Shown piece after piece: positions 1 to 6,011 of a stretch of DNA of 13,448 nucleotides. Both the position numbers and the translations under genes were made by a program. The notes under the pieces are model-generated. The model had not been told where the DNA came from. It saw nothing but the letters and a program-made list of their open reading frames with translations, and made no database searches. Each line of letters opens with the position of its first letter. The stretch's first letter is position 1. Source of the stretch: JBMOLC01 sp049324215 (GTDB taxonomy: Bacteria; Patescibacteriota; Microgenomatia; UBA8517). Location: the NCBI GenBank assembly GCA_049324215.1, contig JBMOLC010000020.1, positions 1 to 13,448 on the forward strand. The letters are read 5' to 3'.

Positions 1-266
1 CTCCATGCTTTTCTTGCACTGATGTAAAAGCAGGGGGTGCCGTCAGGCAGAAAGCCAACCCACCTTCGGGTGATTCTGGGAGCATTTCCATACATTATCC
101 CTATTGGTTCCATATATCCCAGAAGGTCATCTGCCGGCAGGATCTCCTCTGAAGGGTAGTTTACCCGTGATGGGCGGCCCAAACGTAAGTCCTGGGTATT
201 CCCCAGTACCTGCTCGTTGTGGAAAATAAATACTACTCCTCTTGTTCGAACTGCTTCGACGAATTC
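1..266 (-). other. Open continuation of the preceding frame beyond an in-frame TAG; runs off the window
   Basis: In the same frame as the 306-residue product, 88 codons after the TAG contain no stop up to the left edge. The translation reads like real protein: it starts EFVEAVRTRGVVFIFHN and near the edge contains ITRRWVGFLPDGTPCFYIS. No good start codon with a ribosome binding site precedes it, so it is unlikely to be a separate gene. The whole may be a pseudogene, a gene with a sequencing or assembly error, or a readthrough gene. TAG ends other genes in this window normally, which argues against general reassignment of the codon. Confidence 0.6.
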
Positions 267-1187
267 CTACCACCTTTGCCTGTCGGCTGGATTAATATTG
301 GCAAATTGGCGTTGTGCACCTTCCAAAGCCAGAGATATTGCCCTAGCCATGTCTTCCTCGGCCCAGCCGTCGGGGTTTTCGGCCAGTAGGGTCTCCAAAT
401 CTGCCCTCAGCCGCCCTTCATTAACACCCGCCGAATAAAATGCGTCTTCAAAAATCAAGTAGGTACTTTCAGCCGTTGCAAAGTCAATTCTGTCAAAAGG
501 CAGTCCTTCGGAGACTACAAAACGGACATTATAGCCTATGGTTTCTCCTGTCTCCTCATTTGTTGTTTCCACTCTTTGCCATTCTCCAATCCAGTGCCAG
601 GGAAGCTCTTCGATTAACCACGGCTCTGGAGTGGGTGTAGAGGTCTCGGTTGGTTGGACCACCTCTGTTCCCTCAGGAGTCGGGTAGGTGTATTCGACTA
701 ACCAGGGAAGATTCCTCAAGGTATCAGCTATTCCACAGGCAGTTGCCAAAACAGAAAGAAGGGCCGGTGCAGCCTTGAGGAAGGCTCTTCTTGAAGTGCT
801 AGAGTCCAAAAGCTTGGGAATCTGACTGGCTATTTTTTGGGAAAGGTTTTCTAATCTTGTTTTGTGCGGAGGTGAGGCTACCTCCCTTGCCGCTTCAGAC
901 TTGGCAATTACCAGACTTCCTGCCTGAAAGATAGTATCGGGGTCAGTAAGGTTCTTATCTAAAGCTTCCTTAATTTGCTTTGATAATTTGCTATCATCAA
1001 CCTCAACTTGGGCAAGATACCTGGCTATTTCTAAGTCCGAAGCCTTCTCAAGGGCAAAATCGGGGGGAGGGGTCTCCCCGATTGAGTATCTAGCCATATT
1101 GCGGGCGTTTTCCAGCGTCCAGGCCACAAATTCTTCGTGGGAAACTTCAATCTCCTCGGGTTTTACCTCAGCCATTTCTACTTTCAT
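267..1187 (-). CDS. Unknown membrane-anchored protein, 5' part of an amber-interrupted frame
   Basis: I do not recognise the family. The 306-residue product has a charged, mostly helical N-terminal part of about 130 residues. It then has a twin-arginine-like stretch SRRAFLK (132-138), a hydrophobic segment (about 139-150) ending in Cys151 (ATAC, a poor lipobox), a Pro/Thr-rich linker (TSTPTPEP, about 182-189) and a C-terminal domain. Positive charges before the hydrophobic segment favour a type II topology, with the N-terminus in the cytoplasm and the C-terminal domain outside. The ATG at 1185-1187 is chosen because a purine-rich GAGAGG lies 10 bases upstream; a second Met at residue 5 is possible. 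The gene follows the glycosyltransferase gene after about 35 bp and may be co-transcribed or use its own promoter. The frame ends at TAG (267-269), but codons beyond it stay open to the window edge, so this is probably not the natural C-terminus. Confidence 0.75.
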   Translation of the reverse strand: MKVEMAEVKPEEIEVSHEEFVAWTLENARNMARYSIGETPPPDFALEKASDLEIARYLAQVEVDDSKLSKQIKEALDKNLTDPDTIFQAGSLVIAKSEAAREVASPPHKTRLENLSQKIASQIPKLLDSSTSRRAFLKAAPALLSVLATACGIADTLRNLPWLVEYTYPTPEGTEVVQPTETSTPTPEPWLIEELPWHWIGEWQRVETTNEETGETIGYNVRFVVSEGLPFDRIDFATAESTYLIFEDAFYSAGVNEGRLRADLETLLAENPDGWAEEDMARAISLALEGAQRQFANINPADRQRW

Positions 1188-1216
1188 TTTAGCCCGTCCT
1201 CTCTCCTTAAGGCAAT

Positions 1217-1225
1217 ATTATATCA
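1217..1225 (-). promoter_or_regulatory. Extended -10 promoter candidate for the unknown membrane protein
   Basis: Read on the minus strand, TATAAT (1222-1217) is preceded by TGA, giving a TGn extended -10. The TGA is itself the stop codon of the glycosyltransferase gene. Transcription would start near 1210, leaving a leader of about 22 bases that contains the purine-rich AAGGAGAGAGG. No clear -35 box is seen at normal distance. Confidence 0.45.
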
Positions 1226-2131
1226 GCATCTGATTGACAACTTAGAGATAAAGACTTTGAGGGGGAAAATTGGGAAGGCTGTGGCGACCCTTTTAATTCT
1301 CCAGGGCTCGCTAAGAGCCCGCCAGAGCCACTCAAACCCAAGTTCTTCCATCCATTTGGGCGGGAGCTTGGCATCGCCGGCAAGATAGCGAAAAGCTCCT
1401 CCAACCGTCATCCCTCCCCCGACATCAAGCGCTGGCAGCCACTTCATCAGCCATTTCTCCTGTTTGGGAGCGCCAAAACCGACAAAAAGAATGTCGGGGT
1501 TAAACTCGTTTATTTGGGCAACCACATATTTTTCAATGTCCTTATCTATTGCACTTACAGGTCTTCCGTCTCTTTCAAGTCTGGGGCCTGAAGCAAAAGC
1601 AATTCTAACCCTTTTAAAGCTTCTTCTTATCTTTTCCCCAGCCTTCCTTGCTTCATCTTTCTGTCCACCCAAAAGAAAGATTTTCAAGCCCTTTTTGTTG
1701 GCAAGTTTAACTAATTCCAGAAAAAGGAGTCTCCCCTTGATGATAGGAAGAGATTCTTGTAGCCAATCTCTGGCGAAAAAGGTGGCCAGTCCCACCCCAA
1801 GCCCCTGGATAAGACAAAAAAGAAGTCTTAAAAACTTGTTTTTCGGCGCCCAAAGGCTTAAGAATCTGGCTGCCTGGGAAAGGCCGACTCCATCGGGGAC
1901 TCTGAGGCTGGCATTATTGAGAGCTGCGAGTAGTTTTCTATCAGTTAGAGCCGCCGAAACTATCTCCGGATTGGGTGTAAGTAGCGAAAATTTAGCCTTT
2001 CTCGCCAGGCTATCACGCACGAAGGCTAGCACTTTACTAGCCGAAGTGCTATTTAACCTAATATCAAAGATTTGGGCGAATTCTCCGCCCATATTAGGGT
2101 AAGAAAAACCTATTTTTCGGTCGCCACGCAT
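1223..2131 (-). CDS. WecB/TagA/CpsF-family (GT26) glycosyltransferase
   Basis: A likely glycosyltransferase that adds a sugar (ManNAc or ManNAcA type in known members) to a lipid-linked intermediate in cell-envelope polymer synthesis, acting at the inner face of the membrane. Family signatures are visible: TPNPEIV (52-58), VPDG with the likely catalytic Asp at 80, IFLLGG (151-156), the block PDILFVGFGAPKQEKW (212-227), a Gly-rich VGGGMTVGGAF (237-247), and the C-terminal FEWLWR..EPWRIKR (266-281). Compared with the usual family there is an extra segment at about 93-133, including a hydrophobic run LRLLFCLIQGLGVGLATFFA (101-120) that may rest on the membrane. Specific substrate cannot be read from sequence. 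The start at 2131 fits a promoter 7 bases upstream; ATG 2090-2092 (Met14) is an alternative and leaves the conserved core intact. It ends with TGA. Confidence 0.88.
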   Translation of the reverse strand: MRGDRKIGFSYPNMGGEFAQIFDIRLNSTSASKVLAFVRDSLARKAKFSLLTPNPEIVSAALTDRKLLAALNNASLRVPDGVGLSQAARFLSLWAPKNKFLRLLFCLIQGLGVGLATFFARDWLQESLPIIKGRLLFLELVKLANKKGLKIFLLGGQKDEARKAGEKIRRSFKRVRIAFASGPRLERDGRPVSAIDKDIEKYVVAQINEFNPDILFVGFGAPKQEKWLMKWLPALDVGGGMTVGGAFRYLAGDAKLPPKWMEELGFEWLWRALSEPWRIKRVATAFPIFPLKVFISKLSIRC

Positions 2132-2502
2132 GGCTTATAGTGTAATAAGACTAGTAAGAACAGCAAAAATTTGTTGAAAAAATAGACCCATAGTCAGACA
2201 TCCCCAATTTTCGAGACCTGTTCTTTTACGGTCAAACTCTCGCCAAAATTTTTCGATAACTACGGGATTGACTACACGATATCTTTCTTCCTAAAATTCA
2301 CACTTTCGGATAAAAATTTACCTCGTTTATCAGCCTTACTTACGGTCTATTTGTCCTCATTCCCTCCTCAAAACAATTAGGCATATTAACCATTACTATC
2401 AGCTGGCCTATTCACACCAGTTTTTACCTATATCAATAGTTCCTTTTCCCCAAAAATCAACAATTTTCTCTCAATTAAGACTTAAAAGCTTAGCCTATAT
2501 CA
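2132..2502. other. Gene-free AT-rich stretch between mreB and the glycosyltransferase gene
   Basis: About 370 bases without a supportable gene, the longest gap in a very compact window. It holds the glycosyltransferase promoter candidate at its low end and two copies of CCTATATCA (2427-2435 and 2494-2502, 67 bases apart), the second touching the mreB stop codon. I looked for tmRNA, SRP RNA and RNase P signatures and saw none. No hairpin followed by a T-run, so no intrinsic terminator for mreB. A small RNA remains possible. Confidence 0.5.
2139..2166 (-). promoter_or_regulatory. Promoter candidate for the glycosyltransferase gene (leaderless type)
   Basis: Minus strand: TTGCTG (2166-2161), 16 bases, TACACT (2144-2139), then 7 bases to the ATG at 2131. 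A transcript would begin at or next to the start codon. Neither box is perfect, so this rests partly on the same spacing recurring at other genes in the window. Confidence 0.4.
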
Positions 2503-3510
2503 CTACCTTTTGGTTGTTACCGACCTTTTCCACAACTCGATATTTTCCATAACCAGACCGGTACCACGGACGACAGAGAGCATCGGTTCGTCGGATACGT
2601 GTGCAGGAACACCCGTTTCTTGGCTCATTAGTTTGTCAAAATTCCTCAAAAGACTCGTGCCTCCGCTCATGACTATTCCCTTGTCGATAATATCTGCTGC
2701 CAGCTCGGGGGGTGTATCCTCCAAAACTGCCTTAACTGCTCCGATTATCGTGAGCAGGATCGACCGCATGGCTTCCGTTACTTCAGAGGAGGTTATAACT
2801 ATACTCCGCGGTAAGCCAAAAACCAGGTCTCGGCCACTAATTTCGAGTTTCTCCTCTTTGGCAAGGGGGGTAGCCGAACCTATTTTTATTTTTATATCCT
2901 CTGCAGTTTGGTCACCAACTATGAGGTTATGTTTCTTCTTTAAATAATTTTGGATAGCTTCGTCAATTTTAGTACCGGCGATACGAACGGATTTGTGGAC
3001 TACCACCCCTCCCAGGGAAAGTACAGCCGCTTCTGCCGCTCCTCCGCCAACGTCAACAATCATGTGTCCGCTAGGTGCTGAGACTGGAATTCCTGCTCCA
3101 ATGGCTGCAGCCAACGGCTCGTCGATTAGATAGGCTCGTCCCGCCCCCGCTGAAAGAGTCGCATCGAGTGCCGCCCTTCTTTCAACCTGGGTACAGCCAG
3201 CAGGTACACAGATCATCACATTGGGTTTAATTAGATGAAACCTCCCCACTACCTTACCGATAAAATACCTGAGCATGGCTTCGGTCACTTGGTAGTCTGC
3301 AATTACACCCTCGCGCATGGGACGGCTGGCAATCAGGCTTTCGGGGGTTCTGCCGAGCATTTTCTTTGCTTCTTCCCCAACCGCAACAACTTTATTATCG
3401 TCGGCTGAAATGGCGACAACCGTAGGCTCATTTGCCAACAAACCCTCTCCGGCAACCCAAACCAAGGTGTTAGCAGTCCCCAAGTCAATGGCAATATTTT
3501 TTCTCAGCAT
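2503..3510 (-). CDS. mreB: MreB, actin-like rod-shape protein with altered phosphate loop
   Basis: A bacterial actin homologue that forms membrane-associated filaments and guides wall synthesis. Its 335 residues are the normal length. Visible motifs are the first phosphate loop DLGTANTLVWV (9-19), RPMREGVIADY (63-73), ICVPAGCTQVERRA (100-113), IDEPLAAAIGAG with the catalytic-type Glu131 (129-140), and the adenosine motif VMSGGTSLLRN (280-290). Oddly, the second phosphate loop reads DVGGGAAE (153-160), where MreB proteins normally have GGGTTE; both threonines are alanine, which may lower ATP hydrolysis. No mreC or mreD follows; the downstream side is a gap of about 370 bp. AGAAGG (3525-3520) lies 9 bases before the ATG and supports the start. 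The gene ends with TAG. Identification is sure; the functional effect of the substitution is inference. Confidence 0.96.
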   Translation of the reverse strand: MLRKNIAIDLGTANTLVWVAGEGLLANEPTVVAISADDNKVVAVGEEAKKMLGRTPESLIASRPMREGVIADYQVTEAMLRYFIGKVVGRFHLIKPNVMICVPAGCTQVERRAALDATLSAGAGRAYLIDEPLAAAIGAGIPVSAPSGHMIVDVGGGAAEAAVLSLGGVVVHKSVRIAGTKIDEAIQNYLKKKHNLIVGDQTAEDIKIKIGSATPLAKEEKLEISGRDLVFGLPRSIVITSSEVTEAMRSILLTIIGAVKAVLEDTPPELAADIIDKGIVMSGGTSLLRNFDKLMSQETGVPAHVSDEPMLSVVRGTGLVMENIELWKRSVTTKR

Positions 3511-3566
3511 ACATTGATACCTTCTGATGCTTTATGACATTTTCAACCCTGTTTACCAACTCCCGC

Positions 3567-3595
3567 ATTATATTGACTTAAAACGCTTCCGACAA
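3567..3595 (-). promoter_or_regulatory. Promoter candidate for mreB
   Basis: Minus strand: TTGTCG (3595-3590), exactly 17 bases, then a perfect TATAAT (3572-3567). Transcription would start near 3560, giving a leader of about 50 bases with the Shine-Dalgarno-like AGAAGG (3525-3520). It is one of the few genes here with an ordinary leader. Confidence 0.6.
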
Positions 3596-3604
3596 GGGGA
3601 AACT

Positions 3605-3634
3605 CCGACTCGCCAGACGCATTTGGGGTATAAT
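3605..3634 (+). promoter_or_regulatory. Promoter candidate for the PEGA protein gene (leaderless type)
   Basis: A perfect TATAAT (3629-3634) lies 7 bases before the ATG at 3642; a weak -35 CCGACT (3605-3610) is 18 bases upstream. The predicted transcript starts at the start codon, with no room for a ribosome binding site. It is divergent from the mreB promoter. Confidence 0.55.
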
Positions 3635-3641
3635 TTAAACC

Positions 3642-4817
3642 ATGACCAGAATCAGGGTGTTTCTCGCGTTGGTTACGGCAGCTATCGTCGGAGTCCTCGG
3701 TTATTTTCTAGTTCTTTACGCCAGGGGCTATAGATTCGACAAAAAAACCTTCCACTTCGCACCCAGCGGGCTATTGGTCGCCAAATCTGATCCCACCGGA
3801 GCTCAAGTCTTCGTCAACGCTGAACTGACAACTGCCACCGATTCAACCATATCGCTATCTCCTGGAACCTATGACGTTGCCATAAAAAAAGAGGGGTACT
3901 TACCTTGGGAAAAAAGACTCCTTATTGAAAAAGAGGTCGTGACCGAGGCTTGCGCCAGCTTATTTCGGGCTGCCCCTTCCCTTTCGGCAGTTACTTTCTC
4001 TTCAGTTGTCAATCCTACGGTCTCTGCCGACGGTACTCGGATTGCCTACGGGGTTCCCTACTTGCCCAGTGACCCCGAAAAAGGAGGAATTTGGATTATG
4101 GAAACCGTAAATTTGCCCTTGGGATTTGCCAGAGACCCCAGAAGAATAACCGACGGAGACATCTCAAGTTCGACCTGGGAATTTTCTCCCAATGGCCGAG
4201 AGATTCTTTTGACAACTAGAACTGGAGTTTTCCTCCTTGATGCCGGTTCATTTACGCCCCAAGCAAGACGCGTCAATGTCGCAGCCAGAAAGGAAATAAT
4301 CCTCTCCGAGTGGCAAGACGAAAGACAAAAAAGACTCGCTTCCCAAATCAGAAATGTTCCTACCGAGGTGGCCGACGTTCTCGAAAGAAAGACCAGCGCC
4401 GTTATCTTTTCACCTGATGAAACCAAAATTCTCTACACCGCAAGCTCCTCAGCCACCTTAAAAGAAAATCTGATAAAACCACTGCCGGGTTCTTCCACCC
4501 AACGCCAGGAGAGAGATATCAAAATAGGTAGAACCTATGTTTACGATATCAAAGAGGACAGAAATTTTCTGATCGACGAGGGTTCCGAGTCCGACCGCAG
4601 GCTTTCGTGGTTCCCCACCTCAAGACACTTGCTCTTGGCCGAGGACGAAAGAATCGTAATCATGGATTATGATGGCACCAATAGACAACAAGTGTATTCC
4701 GGTAGCTACATAGCTCCCCACGCATATCCCTTTGGCTCAACTTCCAGGCTTCTAATTCTTACAAACCTCGGGGCGACCTCAACCGAAGCCAACCTTTATT
4801 CTCTGACTATTAAGTAG
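3642..4817 (+). CDS. Membrane-anchored PEGA-domain protein with WD40/TolB-like propeller
   Basis: The 391-residue protein has an N-terminal membrane segment (about 6-26) with Arg at residues 3 and 5 before it, so the rest is probably outside the cytoplasm. A PEGA domain follows (about 43-107): SDPTGAQVFVNAE, then ISLSPGTYDVAIKKEGYLPW. PEGA domains are small beta modules common in surface proteins. The remainder (about 110-391) has recurring beta-propeller-like strands such as NPTVSADGTRIAYG, WEFSPNGREILLTT, VIFSPDETKILYT and LSWFPTSRHLLLAEDERIVIMDYDG. These resemble WD40-like (TolB-type) blades; I count at least five. A role in envelope assembly or binding is inference; no catalytic motif is visible. 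It is divergently transcribed from mreB and shares its promoter region. It ends with TAG. Confidence 0.85.
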   Translation: MTRIRVFLALVTAAIVGVLGYFLVLYARGYRFDKKTFHFAPSGLLVAKSDPTGAQVFVNAELTTATDSTISLSPGTYDVAIKKEGYLPWEKRLLIEKEVVTEACASLFRAAPSLSAVTFSSVVNPTVSADGTRIAYGVPYLPSDPEKGGIWIMETVNLPLGFARDPRRITDGDISSSTWEFSPNGREILLTTRTGVFLLDAGSFTPQARRVNVAARKEIILSEWQDERQKRLASQIRNVPTEVADVLERKTSAVIFSPDETKILYTASSSATLKENLIKPLPGSSTQRQERDIKIGRTYVYDIKEDRNFLIDEGSESDRRLSWFPTSRHLLLAEDERIVIMDYDGTNRQQVYSGSYIAPHAYPFGSTSRLLILTNLGATSTEANLYSLTIK

Positions 4818-4822
4818 GCTAA

Positions 4823-4867
4823 AAAGGATAGAGTGATAACGTCCTTGTTGACAATTATGTATCCTTT
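4823..4867. repeat. 8-bp inverted repeat flanking the -35 box of the HTH/LAGLIDADG gene
   Basis: AAAGGATA (4823-4830) and its reverse complement TATCCTTT (4860-4867) bracket the TTGACA box and lie in the spacer before the -10. The arms are 29 bases apart, so this is more likely a protein-binding pair than a terminator hairpin, and it could be chance. Confidence 0.3.
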
Positions 4868-4876
4868 CTCTAGAGT
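4848..4876 (+). promoter_or_regulatory. Strong promoter candidate, leaderless, before a GTG start
   Basis: Perfect -35 TTGACA (4848-4853), 17-base spacer, -10 TAGAGT (4871-4876), then only 6 bases to the GTG at 4883. The mRNA would begin at or within a base or two of the start codon. This also supports GTG as the true start. Confidence 0.65.
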
Positions 4877-4882
4877 AGAATT

Positions 4883-5548
4883 GTGGCCAAACGTTTAACC
4901 CCAGAAACAATATCAGAAATTCGTCGTCTCCGCGCTAAGGGGTTTAGTTTAAATGAAATAAAGCAAAAGGTACCAGTTGGCTACGGAACGGTCTTCAGAT
5001 ATATTCAGGGGGTTGAAATTGAGCCAAGATATAAAAGAACTTGGTTTGGCAAGAGAGGAGGAAGCAGAAAAAGAATGGAGCTAGCCAAGATCGAGGCTTC
5101 CAAAAAGGCTAAACAGTTGATCTCCTTGCTTTCTTCAAAAGAAAAGGCGGTTTTTCTTTCAGCGCTTTACTGGGCCGAGGGGAACAAAAGGGATTTCGGT
5201 TTTACAAATACTGACCCGGAAATGATTAGGGTGTTTGTTACTGGGCTCGAAGAGATCTTCCAGATTCCCAGAGATCGACTTAGGGCCTCTATTAGAACCT
5301 ACGAAGATTTAGATAAAGAAAAATGCTTACGGTATTGGTCAAAAGTCGTGGGTATTCCTCCCGAGCAATTTGTGAATGTAAATGTGTTGAAAGGGAAGAA
5401 AAATGGTAAGCTCGCTTATGGAATGTGCCGGATTCGAATAATTAAGGGCACAGATATGCTAAAATACATAACTGCAATCAGGAATAGAGTCGCCGATCTT
5501 TTCAATGTAAGTCCTCGTAGTTCAACGGAAAGAACGGGGGTTTCCTAA
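4883..5548 (+). CDS. HTH plus LAGLIDADG-like protein, 3' end inside tRNA-Arg
   Basis: The product has 221 residues and a GTG start. Residues 6-42 form a helix-turn-helix of the resolvase/transposase type (TPETISEIRRLRAKGFSLNEI, then a recognition helix VGYGTVFRYIQG). A basic linker follows (51-78). Residues 87-101 (KAVFLSALYWAEGNK) resemble the LAGLIDADG helix (FLSALYWAEG, Glu99 at the acidic position). Then come TNTDPEMIRVFVTGLEEIF and a beta-rich end with KLAYGMCRIRI (176-186), as expected for one LAGLIDADG fold unit. Such proteins can be homing endonucleases, or DNA-binding proteins derived from them (compare WhiA); which applies here is not known. No intein or intron host is visible. Residues 210-221 are encoded by the start of the tRNA-Arg gene, and the TAA stop lies in its anticodon loop. 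The gene is real with high confidence; its function is only a suggestion. Confidence 0.8.
   Translation: MAKRLTPETISEIRRLRAKGFSLNEIKQKVPVGYGTVFRYIQGVEIEPRYKRTWFGKRGGSRKRMELAKIEASKKAKQLISLLSSKEKAVFLSALYWAEGNKRDFGFTNTDPEMIRVFVTGLEEIFQIPRDRLRASIRTYEDLDKEKCLRYWSKVVGIPPEQFVNVNVLKGKKNGKLAYGMCRIRIIKGTDMLKYITAIRNRVADLFNVSPRSSTERTGVS
5457..5465 (+). promoter_or_regulatory. Extended -10 candidate for the two tRNA genes
   Basis: TGC followed by TAAAAT inside the 3' end of the HTH/LAGLIDADG gene would start transcription near 5472, about 39 bases before tRNA-Arg. The same nine bases occur before the gene at 10022. No -35 is evident; the tRNAs may also be read from the upstream gene promoter. Confidence 0.3.
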
Positions 5549-5582
5549 ACCCTAAATGCAGGTTCGACTCCTGCCGGGGACA
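5511..5582 (+). tRNA. tRNA-Arg(CCU)
   Basis: The 72-base sequence folds into a full cloverleaf. The acceptor stem is GTCCTCG/CGGGGAC (one G-T pair), the D stem GTTC/GAAC with GG in the loop, and the anticodon stem GGGGT/ACCCT. The loop TTCCTAA has anticodon CCT at 5544-5546, followed by variable AAAT and the T arm GCAGG TTCGACT CCTGC. The discriminator is A5582 and CCA is not encoded. It reads AGG codons. The upstream reading frame overlaps the first 38 bases. Confidence 0.95.
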
Positions 5583-5587
5583 CACTT

Positions 5588-5659
5588 CGGGGTGTAGTGA
5601 ACCGGTATCACGCTACGTTCGGGACGTAGAGACACTGGGTTCAATTCCCAGCACCCCGA
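5588..5659 (+). tRNA. tRNA-Pro(CGG)
   Basis: A full cloverleaf of 72 bases starts five bases after tRNA-Arg. The acceptor stem is CGGGGTG/CACCCCG with the C1-G72 pair typical of bacterial proline tRNA. The D stem is GTGA/TCAC and the anticodon stem CTACG/CGTAG. The loop TTCGGGA has anticodon CGG at 5620-5622 and G37 as in other proline tRNAs, with variable AGACA and the T arm CTGGG TTCAATT CCCAG. The discriminator is A5659 and CCA is not encoded. It reads CCG codons and is probably co-transcribed with tRNA-Arg. Confidence 0.95.
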
Positions 5660-5672
5660 CCCAAGCAGTCTC

Positions 5673-5701
5673 TTGACTATTGGTACTAAATTCGGTACTA
5701 T
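5673..5701 (+). promoter_or_regulatory. Promoter of the toxin-antitoxin pair with a GGTACTA direct repeat
   Basis: TTGACT (5673-5678), 17-base spacer, TACTAT (5696-5701); start near 5708, leaving a leader of about 8 bases. GGTACTA occurs twice (5682-5688 and 5694-5700), 12 bases apart and overlapping the -10. This position suits an operator for autorepression by the antitoxin-toxin complex, as known for this type of module. Confidence 0.5.
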
Positions 5702-5716
5702 TTATTCTACAATTAT

Positions 5717-6010
5717 ATGGATATCTCAAATACAATTCCTGCTAGCAAGGCGAGAAGCAATTTCTATACTCTGATTGAAGAGGTGGCCAATAAACTCAAG
5801 AGATTTACCATAACCAGGCGTGGCCAGGCCCAAGTGGTAATGATGCACCCCGATGAGGTAGCTTCTTGGGAAGAAACAATGGATATCCTGGCCGACAAAA
5901 AATTGGTTAGAGATATTCTTAAAAGCGAGACAGAGAGAAAGTCAGGCAAGGTAATCAGTGATACCGAGCTCCTCAAAGAATTAGGACTTAGCCCCAAAGA
6001 CCTAAGATAA
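5717..6010 (+). CDS. Phd/YefM-family antitoxin
   Basis: A 97-residue antitoxin of a type II toxin-antitoxin pair: it would bind and neutralise the toxin encoded next to it and repress their common promoter. The N-terminal half matches the Phd/YefM DNA-binding and dimerisation fold: IPASKARSNFYTLIEEV (7-23), FTITRRGQAQVVMMHPDEV (30-48), then the common SWEETMDIL (50-58). The C-terminal part (about 60-97) is charged and likely wraps around the toxin. The gene follows tRNA-Pro by 57 bases and is separated from the toxin gene by one base, so translation is probably coupled. Start supported by the promoter just upstream and by the conserved N-terminus. Confidence 0.88.
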   Translation: MDISNTIPASKARSNFYTLIEEVANKLKRFTITRRGQAQVVMMHPDEVASWEETMDILADKKLVRDILKSETERKSGKVISDTELLKELGLSPKDLR

Positions 6011-6011
6011 A

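Noticed and set aside
1..1187. Alternative genetic code as explanation for the in-frame TAG
   Set aside because: TAG ends mreB, comEA, argS and the PEGA gene, and TGA ends four further genes, so both work as normal stops here.
1464..2102. Long plus-strand frame (212 residues) opposite the glycosyltransferase gene
   Set aside because: It is the antisense shadow of a clear family gene, has no promoter or ribosome binding site, and its composition (Ser/Leu-rich) is that of a shadow frame.
2205..2245. Possible hairpin (CGAGACC with GGTC...TCTCG) in the gap after mreB
   Set aside because: Broken pairing with a bulge and a long loop, and no T-run follows on either strand; not a convincing terminator or RNA.
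2340..2393. 17-codon minus-strand frame with a purine-rich GAGGAGGGA before an inner ATG
   Set aside because: Too short to support, and the Shine-Dalgarno-like run is only about two bases from the inner ATG; likely chance.
3527..3733. Plus-strand frame of 68 residues across the mreB/PEGA promoter region
   Set aside because: It would cover both divergent promoters and overlap the start of the PEGA protein gene in another frame.
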